Below, in pieces: positions 50,536 through 57,662 of a stretch of DNA of 57,662 nt. The notes below the pieces were generated by a model. That model worked only from the letters and a program-made list of their open reading frames with translations, was not told the origin of the DNA and ran no database searches. Each line of letters begins with the position of its first letter. Within the stretch, counting starts at the first letter, position 1. The position numbers and the translations under genes were made by a program. Source of the DNA: Flavobacteriales bacterium. GTDB lineage: Bacteria; Bacteroidota; Bacteroidia; Flavobacteriales; Schleiferiaceae. Location of the stretch: positions 1 through 57,662 of the forward strand of contig NSIH01000006.1 in the NCBI GenBank assembly GCA_002737315.1, written 5' to 3'.

Positions 50536-53382
50536 CTACAGCTCGCGCTGTACTTCAACTTCCTTAAAGCCTTCGACGATGTCGCCGACCTTAATATCGT
50601 TGTAGTTGTTGATGTTTAGTCCGCAATCGAGGCCTTTCTTGACTTCGCGTACGTCGTCTTTAAAGCGCTTGAGCGAACCAAGCTCTCCGGTGTACTGAAC
50701 CACTCCGTCGCGGACCACGCGTACGCGGGTGCTTCGAGTGATGATTCCGTCCATGACCATACAGCCAGCGATGGTACCCACCTTACTGATTTTGAAGGTC
50801 TCGCGAACCTCAATGGTGCAGGTGATCTCTTCTTTGACGTCGGGCGACAGAAGTCCAGACATGGCGTCTCGGATGTCGTTGATGGCGTCGTAGATGATGC
50901 TGTAAAGGCGGATTTCGGTGTCTTCCTTCTCGGCAAGTTTGCGCGCAGTAGCGGCAGGACGCACCTGGAATCCTACGATAATCGCACCCGATGCAGAGGC
51001 CAAAAGCACGTCGGAATCGGTGATTCCACCCACGGCTTTGTGGATGATATTGACCTGAATTTCTTCGGTACTCAAGCGCTGTAGCGAGTCTGCAAGGGCT
51101 TCGATGGAACCATCCACGTCGCCCTTTAGGACGATGTTGAGCTCCTTAAAGTCTCCTACTGCAAGGCGTCGACCGATTTCTTCGAGGGTGAGGTTCTTCT
51201 GAGAACGCACGCTTTGTTCGCGGGCGAGCTGCTGGCGGCGGGTAGCAATTTGCTTTGCCTCGCGCTCGTCTTCAAAGACGGTAAAGGTGTCTCCGGCCGT
51301 GGGGGCTCCGTCGAGTCCGAGGATGGAAACCGGCACTGACGGTCCAGCAAGATCAATTTTTTGACCGCGCTCGTCCATCATTGCGCGAACCTTCCCGCTA
51401 TGCTGGCCAACCAGAATGAAGTCGCCTACGCGAAGCGAACCAGCCTGCACGAGGATGGTGGTCACGTATCCGCGGCCCTTATCAAGGGTTGCCTCGATTA
51501 CCGTACCCTTGGCCAATCGGTTGGGGTTGGCTTTGAGGTCAAGGATCTCCGCCTCGAGCAGCACCTTTTCAAGAAGCTTGTCTACGTTGAGTCCCTGCTT
51601 GGCCGAGATGTCTTGAGACTGGATTTTACCGCCCCAATCTTCCACGAGCAGGTTCAAGCCGGCAAGCTGTTCCTTGATGCGCTCGGGGTTGGCGTCGGGG
51701 CGATCGATCTTGTTGATGGCAAAAACGATGGGTACGTTGGCCGCCTGAGCGTGGCTAATGGCCTCCTTAGTCTGGGGCATCACTGAATCGTCGGCAGAAA
51801 CCACAATAATGGCGATGTCGGTAACCTGGGCACCACGGGCTCGCATGGCCGTAAAGGCTTCGTGACCGGGGGTATCTAAGAAGGTAATATTTTGATTGTC
51901 GTTGAGTTTCACGCTGTAGGCACCGATGTGCTGGGTGATTCCACCCGCCTCTCCAGCAATGACGTTAGCCTTTCGGATGTAGTCCAGAAGCGACGTCTTA
52001 CCGTGGTCTACGTGGCCCATAACCGTTACGATGGGCGACCGCGAAACGAGGTTGATTTCTTCTTCTTGCTCGATTGCGAGCTCGTCCTCCATCTCTTCGT
52101 CGACAAAAATTACGTCAAACCCAAATTCGTCGGCGACGATGGTCAAAATCTCCTTGTCGAGTCGTTGGTTGAGCGAGGCCATTATACCCAAGGACATGCA
52201 GGTAGATATTACCTCTGTTGGGGCAACCTTCATCATGTTTGATACCTCAAGGAGCGTTACGTACTCGGTGAGTTTTAGAACTTTTTCTCCCTCTTGACGC
52301 TCGATTTCTGCCAAATCACGGGCTTCTGCTCGTTCTGCACGCTTGTCGCGGCGAATCTTGGATCCTTTGGACTTGCGGCCTCCGCCGAGCTTCTCGAGCG
52401 TTTCTTTGATTTTTCGCTGAATGTCTTCTTGGCTAACTGGACGCTGTGGCCCGCCTGCCTGTGGGGCACCCGGACCGCGCTGGCCTGGACCGCGCTGGCC
52501 TGGACCACGCTGACCGCCAGGGCCGCCTGGACCGCGCTGACCGCCTGGCCCGCCTGGACCGCGCTGACCAAATCCGCCCTGTCCTGGACCGCCGACACTC
52601 GCTGCGCCGGTTGTGGTGCGCCCTCCGCCTGAAGCAGGCTTTTGAAGACCCTCTGTTTTGATTCGCTTTCGCTGGCCCAGCGAAGGCTTTTTGGCAAACT
52701 GCGCCAAATCAATAACCTGTCCGGTGATTTTTGGACCGTCCAGCTTTTGGTACTGCGTTTCGTGGTGCGCTAATTCATCGGACTTGGCAGCATCGGTGCC
52801 TTCAGGAGCTGCGGAATCAGGCGCGATTGACACGGATTCGGCAGCCGAAGAAGGGGCAACAGGTGAAGCGGACTCACTGGGACTTTCTGATAAACTCTTG
52901 CTGACTTCTTCTGCCTTTTTTGGCTTGGTTGTCTTGGGTGACTCTTTGACGGGGGCACTGACCTCAGCTACTACAACCGCTGCAGCCATAACCTCTGAGG
53001 GCGCAGGCACGGCCTTGAGTGCTGCCGCCTTGGCGGGAGCAGGCACTTGATCTCCACGCATGTTGGGCGCCAGATCAATCTTGCCGGCAAATTTGAGTCC
53101 GCTAATGGTTGCAGTGGCCCGAATAACCTCGGGCTTGTTCAGTTCTCGTTCTGCCTGAATAGCCTCTTTCTCTTCTCGCTTTTGCTGAATCAGTGTTTCT
53201 GCCTTGTCTTTTGAAGACTTATCGGTGGCAAATTGCTGCGTCAGCATCTGGTACTGAGACTGATCGATCTTGGCGTTGCGGTTGTGCTCCACCTCTTGCT
53301 TTTGGCTCGCCAAAAAATCAATGGCGGTGTCCAAGCCAATATTTAGCTCACTAAGTACTTTACTGATGCGGATGGTGCTCAT
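50536..53382 (-). CDS. infB: Translation initiation factor IF-2
   Basis: 948 residues. Long low-complexity N-terminal region (about 60-320, Pro/Ala/Glu then Gly/Pro/Arg-rich repeats), then the conserved IF2-N (about 375-430), the G domain with [23 protein letters not shown] and NKIDRP, and C-terminal domains II-IV. GTPase that places initiator tRNA. Sixty bases after nusA on the same strand, in the classical rimP-nusA-infB order. Confidence 0.96.
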   Translation of the reverse strand: MSTIRISKVLSELNIGLDTAIDFLASQKQEVEHNRNAKIDQSQYQMLTQQFATDKSSKDKAETLIQQKREEKEAIQAERELNKPEVIRATATISGLKFAGKIDLAPNMRGDQVPAPAKAAALKAVPAPSEVMAAAVVVAEVSAPVKESPKTTKPKKAEEVSKSLSESPSESASPVAPSSAAESVSIAPDSAAPEGTDAAKSDELAHHETQYQKLDGPKITGQVIDLAQFAKKPSLGQRKRIKTEGLQKPASGGGRTTTGAASVGGPGQGGFGQRGPGGPGGQRGPGGPGGQRGPGQRGPGQRGPGAPQAGGPQRPVSQEDIQRKIKETLEKLGGGRKSKGSKIRRDKRAERAEARDLAEIERQEGEKVLKLTEYVTLLEVSNMMKVAPTEVISTCMSLGIMASLNQRLDKEILTIVADEFGFDVIFVDEEMEDELAIEQEEEINLVSRSPIVTVMGHVDHGKTSLLDYIRKANVIAGEAGGITQHIGAYSVKLNDNQNITFLDTPGHEAFTAMRARGAQVTDIAIIVVSADDSVMPQTKEAISHAQAANVPIVFAINKIDRPDANPERIKEQLAGLNLLVEDWGGKIQSQDISAKQGLNVDKLLEKVLLEAEILDLKANPNRLAKGTVIEATLDKGRGYVTTILVQAGSLRVGDFILVGQHSGKVRAMMDERGQKIDLAGPSVPVSILGLDGAPTAGDTFTVFEDEREAKQIATRRQQLAREQSVRSQKNLTLEEIGRRLAVGDFKELNIVLKGDVDGSIEALADSLQRLSTEEIQVNIIHKAVGGITDSDVLLASASGAIIVGFQVRPAATARKLAEKEDTEIRLYSIIYDAINDIRDAMSGLLSPDVKEEITCTIEVRETFKISKVGTIAGCMVMDGIITRSTRVRVVRDGVVQYTGELGSLKRFKDDVREVKKGLDCGLNINNYNDIKVGDIVEGFKEVEVQREL
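52460..52590 (-). repeat. Gly/Pro/Gln/Arg-rich tandem repeat in infB
   Basis: Imperfect 9- to 18-base units encode RGPGGPGGQ and RGPGQ blocks in the flexible linker of IF-2. Such linkers vary in length between Bacteroidota strains. Confidence 0.8.
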
Positions 53383-53442
53383 AGGCTATGAAAAGGTCGA
53401 GGCTAATTTAGAAATCTGGGTTTGAACGATGCGATACAGGCC

Positions 53443-54687
53443 TTATTCGGTCTCGAATTCTTTTTTGAGAATATCGCGGACTTCTTGAACCGTTTCCAAT
53501 TCAAGGTCAGCACGACGAGCAATGTCTTCAACATCCGCACGCAGTACCGACTTGGCCGTGTCGTAGCCTCCGTTGCGAAGCTGGTCGATGACCCATGGCT
53601 CGATTTCGTCGCGGAATTCCAATAGTTCCACGTCTTCTTCTTGAGCCACGTCTTCGCGGAAGACATCAATCTCGTAGTCGTTGAGTTTGCTGGCCAATCG
53701 AATGTTGGTTCCGCCCCGTCCAATGGCCAAAGAAACCTGGTCCGCAGGCAGATAGACGTTAGCGTGGCGACGCTCCTCGTCAAGTACCATATTGGTAATT
53801 TTTGCCGGAGAAAGTGCACGCTGAATCATGAGCTGCAAATTGCTGGTATAGTTTATCACGTCGATGTTCTCGCCGCGCAGTTCCCGCACAATGCTGTGAA
53901 TGCGCGATCCCTTCATGCCCACGCAGGCGCCCACTGGGTCGATGCGGTCGTCGTAGGATTCCACGGCCACCTTGGCCTTCTCGCCCGGAATCCGAACGAC
54001 ATTTTTTACGGTAATGATTCCGTCAAAAACCTCAGGAATTTCGGCCTCAAAAAGCTTGGCCAAAAAGGCCTCCGAGGTGCGGCTAAGCAAAATAAACGGC
54101 TTGACTCCGCGCACTTCCACAAGCTTTACTATCGCACGAACGGTATCGCCTTTGCGGTAAAAATCCTTCTCGGGTATCATGTCTTCGCGACGAAGAATGA
54201 GTTCGTTTTGCTGGTCGTCATAAATAATCATCTCGCGGTGGCGTACGTGGTGCACTTCGCCGCTGATAATCTCGCCTTCCATGGTCTTGTAGCGCTTGAA
54301 CAGCTCGCCCGAATCATGCTCCTGAACCTTCTGCACCAGGGTTTGGCGAAAGGCCAAAATGAAGCGACGGCCCAGATCTATGATTTTGATTTCTTCAGAA
54401 ACCTCTTCACCGACTTCAAAGTCAGGTTCGATCTTAATGGCATCGGCCAGCGCGATCTCAAGGTTCTCGTCTTCTACCGCTCCGTCGGCCACGATGGTGC
54501 GGTTGCGCCAAATCTCAAGGTCGCCCTTGTCGGGGTTAACGATGACGTCAAAGTTGTCGTCGGTTAGGTATTTTTTGCGAATTTGAACGCGAAAGGCCTC
54601 CTCGATGAAGGTCATGAGGGTTACGCGGTCAATGCTCTTTTCGTCTTTGAACTCGCCGAATGATTCGATGATGGCTAAATTTTCCAT
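53443..54687 (-). CDS. nusA: Transcription termination/antitermination protein NusA
   Basis: Binds RNA polymerase and nascent RNA, affecting pausing, termination and antitermination. 414 residues: N-terminal RNAP-binding domain (1-130), S1 domain (GEVHHVRHREMIIYD region), then two KH domains (VGMKGSRIHSIVREL; IGRGGTNIRLASKL) and a short C-terminal helical region with KSVLRADVEDIARR. There is no acidic repeat extension as in E. coli (495 residues). Twenty bases after rimP. Confidence 0.96.
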   Translation of the reverse strand: MENLAIIESFGEFKDEKSIDRVTLMTFIEEAFRVQIRKKYLTDDNFDVIVNPDKGDLEIWRNRTIVADGAVEDENLEIALADAIKIEPDFEVGEEVSEEIKIIDLGRRFILAFRQTLVQKVQEHDSGELFKRYKTMEGEIISGEVHHVRHREMIIYDDQQNELILRREDMIPEKDFYRKGDTVRAIVKLVEVRGVKPFILLSRTSEAFLAKLFEAEIPEVFDGIITVKNVVRIPGEKAKVAVESYDDRIDPVGACVGMKGSRIHSIVRELRGENIDVINYTSNLQLMIQRALSPAKITNMVLDEERRHANVYLPADQVSLAIGRGGTNIRLASKLNDYEIDVFREDVAQEEDVELLEFRDEIEPWVIDQLRNGGYDTAKSVLRADVEDIARRADLELETVQEVRDILKKEFETE

Positions 54688-54708
54688 GGTCGTTTTAAGA
54701 TGAGAAAC

Positions 54709-55173
54709 TTAAAATTTGAAGTCAAGGGTAATGCTGGATAATTCCTCCAGCGGGATTTTGGTTTGAACGATTTGGTCCACTTTGCCTTTTCCGACGAGCT
54801 TGGCAACTCGCTCGGTCCGTTCCAGGGTAAGTACTTGGCTGTCGCATGCCGTCATTTTGCCATTGGCTTTGAGGCCGTCCTTAAGCTTTATAACTACCTC
54901 GCGACCAACGTTTTTGCGAAACTGTGCCTCCACTTTAAAAGGGCTAAACATTCCGGGAGAAGAAACTTCAATGGCGTAGTCTTCGCTCTGTTCGCCCAAG
55001 GCAGAGGCGATGGCACGGCTAATGGTTTTAGTCTGAGCTATGGTTATGTGTCCTTCAAACAAGTCAGCAAGAACCTTGATGTCGTTTGACGCGCTTAAAC
55101 TAACTTCAACAGCAAAGCCCTCCATGCCCTCAAGGGTGGAGTCTACAAGCTTTTGAAGTTCACTTTGATTCAT
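54709..55173 (-). CDS. rimP: Ribosome maturation factor RimP
   Basis: Assists 30S subunit assembly. 154 residues from ATG 55173 (MNQSELQKLVDSTL...), containing EVSSPGMFSPFKVEAQFRKN, the family hallmark, and a C-terminal Sm-like domain (KDGLKANGKMTACDSQVLTLE). The frame is open a little further to TTG 55197, but those codons form the T run of the hairpin upstream and would not fit the family. First gene of rimP-nusA-infB. Confidence 0.94.
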   Translation of the reverse strand: MNQSELQKLVDSTLEGMEGFAVEVSLSASNDIKVLADLFEGHITIAQTKTISRAIASALGEQSEDYAIEVSSPGMFSPFKVEAQFRKNVGREVVIKLKDGLKANGKMTACDSQVLTLERTERVAKLVGKGKVDQIVQTKIPLEELSSITLDFKF

Positions 55174-55189
55174 CAGTACGGACCCTATT

Positions 55190-55222
55190 AAAAACAAGCG
55201 AGGGGACTTTTAGGTCCCCTCG
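55190..55222 (-). terminator. Intrinsic terminator hairpin in the rimP leader / after the receptor gene
   Basis: Nine-base perfect stem CGAGGGGAC / GTCCCCTCG with a six-base loop (55199-55222), followed on the minus strand by CTTG and TTTTT. It ends the upstream receptor gene, and also lies downstream of the rimP promoter, so it should act in the rimP leader as well. Confidence 0.75.
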
Positions 55223-55246
55223 GTAGTTTGGATTTATAAAGCTCGG

Positions 55247-55278
55247 CAAAGATACACTATGTTTTTTTACCACGCAAA
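55247..55278 (-). promoter_or_regulatory. Promoter of rimP-nusA-infB (TTTG, 20-base spacer, TATCTTTG)
   Basis: Minus strand TTTG at 55278-55275 (inside the end of the receptor gene) and TATCTTTG at 55254-55247, an excellent match to the Bacteroidota consensus. Predicts a start near 55242 and a leader of about 69 bases that contains the terminator hairpin. Confidence 0.6.
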
Positions 55279-57192
55279 CCTCAAGCTTGCCCTGATCTGG
55301 CGGCCTGCTTCGAACACTCCGACGGCACGAGCCAGCGAGAGGTGGTGGGCAAAAGCGGTGTTGGTTGCGTTCAAAACTTCTACGTTCCATGAAGCCCCTT
55401 CGCGGATGCGACCCGTTAGGCTTGCCGACCAAAGGCCGTATGCCGGGGTGGCTCCATCCAAAAAGAGAATTTCGGTGGGCGACAGCCTATTTTGGGGAAG
55501 ATAGCGGTCGTAGTGGATCTCGGCATGCAAGCGCTGCTTGGGCAGCAAATCGTAGGCAAAGTGTGCACCCCATCGGCCTGGAGCCATGAAGGGCAACGCA
55601 TTGCCCATGGCGTCTTCACCAATGCTTAGGGCCGCCTGAGCATGGACGTGGAACCGCTCGATTGGGTGCCAATGGGCTCGGGCTTCGGCTCCATAGACTC
55701 GGGCATCGCCCTGCACGTGGTAGAAGCGCCAGGATCCGCTGCTGTCGTTGGGGGTAACGTAGATGAAGTCTTGATAGGCCTGGTAAAACGCGGTGAACTG
55801 GGCGTCAAAACGCTCGATCTCAAAATTGATCCCAAGGTCTGCATTCCAAAGTTGTTCGGTGCGCAAATTGGGGTCACCCACTTCAAAGCGGCCTGCACCG
55901 ATGTGTGATCCAAAGGCAAAGCGCTCCTCAAGTTGGGGGCCGCGAGTACCTCGAGAAATCCGCGCCTGAAGACTTAGTGGGCGGCTTATGGCATAGGCGT
56001 AGCGGAGCATGGCGGCGTAGCCCGCAAAGGCTCCAACCTCCGCTCGAAGCCCGGCAGACCGAGTGTGGCGGCCTTTTTCGTAGGCATAATGCGCAAAAAG
56101 GGCCGACTGAAATTGTTCTGCATTGGGGTAAATCTCCTCTTCAGCGTGGATATCGTTCCGCAGCACGCGAAGTTGTTGATGAGCCCCCAAGGTTAGTTGT
56201 CCAGCGCCGATGCGGCGATCCAAGGTAGTCGTCTGAGAGGCCGTGTGCAGGTTGAATGCAATGTGTGCTTCATGCTCATCGCCGGGTTCGGGATCATCCC
56301 CCGCGGCCTCTTCGAACTCTGCCCGCAACGAGGACTGAAGGCCCGTCACGGCGCGGAGCGTCCACGGTCCAAGGTTGCGCTCTGCTTCCCAGGCAAGATG
56401 ACCTGCTTGGACGAACTGATCGCCGTGCTCCTCGGGCTCCTCCCCGGGCAAGGGTTCCTGCTCCGGGAGTCCGAACCGACGCCGTACCCCAGTCAGTTTG
56501 ATGCGGTGCTGGGTTTGGCCCTTTTGCCACGAGCCAAGGGCGCGAATTGCAAGGGTCTGAGATTGGGTTCCGTGCACCGTATCGCCATTGCCGTCGAGGT
56601 ACTCTGGGTTGAATCCGCCGTAGGCTCCGACATAGTATAAACCAGGGCCACTGCGGTGCAGGCTGAACTGCCCGCTTAGGGGCATGCCGTTGGTTCCGCC
56701 GTTCAGCACCAAGGCCTGTTCGCGGCCCGAAGTGCGGGGGCGAACGTCAGAAAAGTAGAGTACACCAGCCATTGCGTCAGTTCCGAGCGCAAGGGAGTTT
56801 GGGCCAAGCATGACCTCGACATGGTCCACTCCCAGCAGGGGAAAGTCAAGGCCGTGGTCGGCTCCACCCTGCATGTTGTCGTAGCGCCATCCTTGGTAGG
56901 CGGTCACCACGCGGTAGCCTCCGAGGCCGCGCAAGATGGGTTTGACGGTGTGCCCGCCGACGCTCGCGAGCTGTAGGGCCGGCGCCTGTCGGCTCAGTTG
57001 AAGCATGGCCGAGGGGCCCTGATCGGCAAGAGTCCGCACGGGAATGGCCCATACTTGAGTGGATAGTGCGGCAGGATTGTCGCGTTGAACTTCGACCGAA
57101 GCCTCGCCCAATTCAATGACCATAGAAGTGTCGCGCTGGCCCCAAAGCATGAGGGGCAGGGCTGCGCAAAGCCCAAAAATAAATCGATACAT
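55267..57192 (-). CDS. TonB-dependent receptor, ZnuD-like (probable zinc receptor)
   Basis: 641 residues. Signal peptide 1-18 (MYRFIFGLCAALPLMLWG), plug at about 30-160 (LQLASVGGHTVKPILRGLGGYRV; GADHGLDFPLLGVDHVEVMLGP split in two motifs), barrel after that. Predicted outside loops are rich in His, Glu and Asp: PGEEPEEHGDQ, DDPEPGDEHEAH and HAEEEIYPN, as in the zinc receptor ZnuD. The gene downstream of a small His-rich exported protein (54-base gap) fits metal uptake. Zinc is inferred; nickel or copper cannot be excluded. Confidence 0.87.
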   Translation of the reverse strand: MYRFIFGLCAALPLMLWGQRDTSMVIELGEASVEVQRDNPAALSTQVWAIPVRTLADQGPSAMLQLSRQAPALQLASVGGHTVKPILRGLGGYRVVTAYQGWRYDNMQGGADHGLDFPLLGVDHVEVMLGPNSLALGTDAMAGVLYFSDVRPRTSGREQALVLNGGTNGMPLSGQFSLHRSGPGLYYVGAYGGFNPEYLDGNGDTVHGTQSQTLAIRALGSWQKGQTQHRIKLTGVRRRFGLPEQEPLPGEEPEEHGDQFVQAGHLAWEAERNLGPWTLRAVTGLQSSLRAEFEEAAGDDPEPGDEHEAHIAFNLHTASQTTTLDRRIGAGQLTLGAHQQLRVLRNDIHAEEEIYPNAEQFQSALFAHYAYEKGRHTRSAGLRAEVGAFAGYAAMLRYAYAISRPLSLQARISRGTRGPQLEERFAFGSHIGAGRFEVGDPNLRTEQLWNADLGINFEIERFDAQFTAFYQAYQDFIYVTPNDSSGSWRFYHVQGDARVYGAEARAHWHPIERFHVHAQAALSIGEDAMGNALPFMAPGRWGAHFAYDLLPKQRLHAEIHYDRYLPQNRLSPTEILFLDGATPAYGLWSASLTGRIREGASWNVEVLNATNTAFAHHLSLARAVGVFEAGRQIRASLRFAW

Positions 57193-57246
57193 AGTAAATA
57201 CAGTTAGCGTTAAAAACCAAAAGAACTGCGCCCAAGGCGCTGGTAA

Positions 57247-57549
57247 TTAAGCTACTGGGGGTCCCCGAACCGGGGTTTGCGCACATTCAAAGCTATAGCC
57301 ATCGCTTGCGAGGTGGCTTATGAACCGAGTACTGGGTTGAAAGGCTAGACCTAGTGTGCTGCCGAACTCTGGGAGGTATGACTGAAGGGTCGCAGGATCA
57401 GACCATTGGCAGCGATCCTCAGCCTCGTGGAGGTGAACTCCTTGCTCGTGGCAGTGTACATGGTGGTCGTGGGCCAGGCTGTGCACCAAAGGGTCTGCCA
57501 ATCGGCCGAGCCACATCAGAGCAAAAGTGTATAGAAAAAGCTTGCGCAC
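57247..57549 (-). CDS. Small exported His-rich protein
   Basis: 100 residues from GTG 57549 (VRKLFLYTFALMWLGRLADP..., a signal-peptide-like start). A His cluster follows at about 27-47: HSLAHDHHVHCHEQGVHLHE, ending in a Cys; then a plain C-terminal part. The frame is open to GTG 57567, but a TATCTTTA element at 57556-57563 lies within it. It precedes the ZnuD-like receptor and probably binds zinc or another divalent metal in the periplasm. I do not recognise a named family. Confidence 0.72.
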   Translation of the reverse strand: MRKLFLYTFALMWLGRLADPLVHSLAHDHHVHCHEQGVHLHEAEDRCQWSDPATLQSYLPEFGSTLGLAFQPSTRFISHLASDGYSFECAQTPVRGPPVA

Positions 57550-57555
57550 GCAGCT

Positions 57556-57563
57556 TAAAGATA
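57556..57563 (-). promoter_or_regulatory. Candidate -7 element (TATCTTTA) for the His-rich protein and receptor
   Basis: Same octamer, followed by AGC, as in front of the MbnP operon (44217). Six bases before GTG 57549. Confidence 0.4.
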
Positions 57564-57567
57564 CCAC

Positions 57568-57662
57568 TTAGCGGTTAAGGAACATTCGTCGTCGTTGGTT
57601 CAATCCCAACGGACTTTTCTCGGTGCGCTTGGCATTGCATGCATTTTGTGCGGAACTTTGCC
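57568..57662. other. Right-edge intergenic sequence
   Basis: No open gene visible in these 95 bases. There is a six-base-stem hairpin CGTTGG/CCAACG at 57593-57611, a TGCATGCA palindrome at 57636-57643, and a GAACTTTG element on the plus strand at 57653-57660 that may be the -7 box of a gene starting just past the window. Confidence 0.4.

Noticed and set aside
52460-52590. Regular GC-rich repeats that could suggest a CRISPR-like array or minisatellite
   Set aside because: In frame within infB, coding for the known flexible Gly/Pro linker of IF-2; no spacers.
57556-57620. tRNA-like sequence on the plus strand (T-arm-like GTTGG-TTCAATC-CCAAC followed by GGACTTT)
   Set aside because: Only the T-arm fits; the total length from a matching 5' acceptor would be about 61 bases, without an anticodon arm. 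Treated as a simple hairpin.

Overview
This is a gene-dense (about 95% coding), GC-rich chromosomal segment of a Bacteroidota bacterium, most likely in or near the order Flavobacteriales. The evidence is the TAnnTTTG -7 promoter element ahead of many genes, two TonB-dependent receptors of Bacteroidota type plus a third ZnuD-like one, a type IX secretion C-terminal sorting domain, DUF4270 and half-length starch-synthase proteins, the MurF-alanine racemase type of ligase, and a DnaG whose zinc finger has lost most of its ligands as in flavobacteria. No phage, IS element, CRISPR array or rRNA was found; one tRNA-Leu(CAA) is present. No gap between genes exceeds about 165 bases.

Layout. 1-1.24 kb (-): 3' part of the genome's murF-alr gene missing at the left edge, and tdk. 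1.28-7.5 kb (+): a tightly overlapping run for an unknown repeat protein, RsmI, DAHP synthase/chorismate mutase, RecJ, TrmB, an alkyltransferase-like protein, MmcQ/YjbR and DUF502. 7.5-15.3 kb (-): holin-like membrane protein, DnaG, polyprenyl synthase, a TerB/J-domain protein, a 52-residue membrane protein, NrdA and NrdB. 15.4-18.5 kb: DUF3109 (-), MarC, GlyRS and a tiny acidic lipoprotein with its own promoter and terminator. 18.6-21.3 kb: dCMP deaminase and tRNA-Leu (-), then prs, rplY, pth (+). 21.4-26.3 kb: TonB receptor (+), acyltransferase and sulfotransferase pair (-), beta-barrel-like protein (+). 26.3-34 kb: glmS, DUF4270 lipoprotein, half starch synthase (-), diverging from panC, panD, a flippase-like membrane protein and radA (+). 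34-37.3 kb: OmpA lipoprotein, exonuclease III, coiled-coil protein (-), ComF (+). 37.3-44.2 kb: a 1414-residue type IX secreted protein (-), Ig-like lipoprotein (+), nitrilase and SCO (-). 44.2-50.5 kb (+): MbnP, MbnH-type diheme enzyme, HMA protein, TonB receptor, ABC ATPase, aldehyde dehydrogenase. 50.5-55.2 kb (-): rimP-nusA-infB. 55.2-57.6 kb (-): ZnuD-like receptor and a small His-rich protein.

The most interesting parts are two metal systems and two regulatory patterns. The 44.2-49.1 kb operon, with start and stop codons overlapping throughout and a divergent SCO gene, reads as an outer-membrane-to-periplasm copper handling system built round a kynurenine-type MbnP copper protein and its diheme maturase. 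The right edge carries a probable zinc receptor unit. About ten genes have a TAnnTTTG-like element only 4-7 bases before the start codon, which predicts leaderless mRNAs and helps set several starts. The rimP-nusA-infB promoter is followed by an intrinsic-terminator hairpin inside the leader, a plausible attenuator for NusA feedback.
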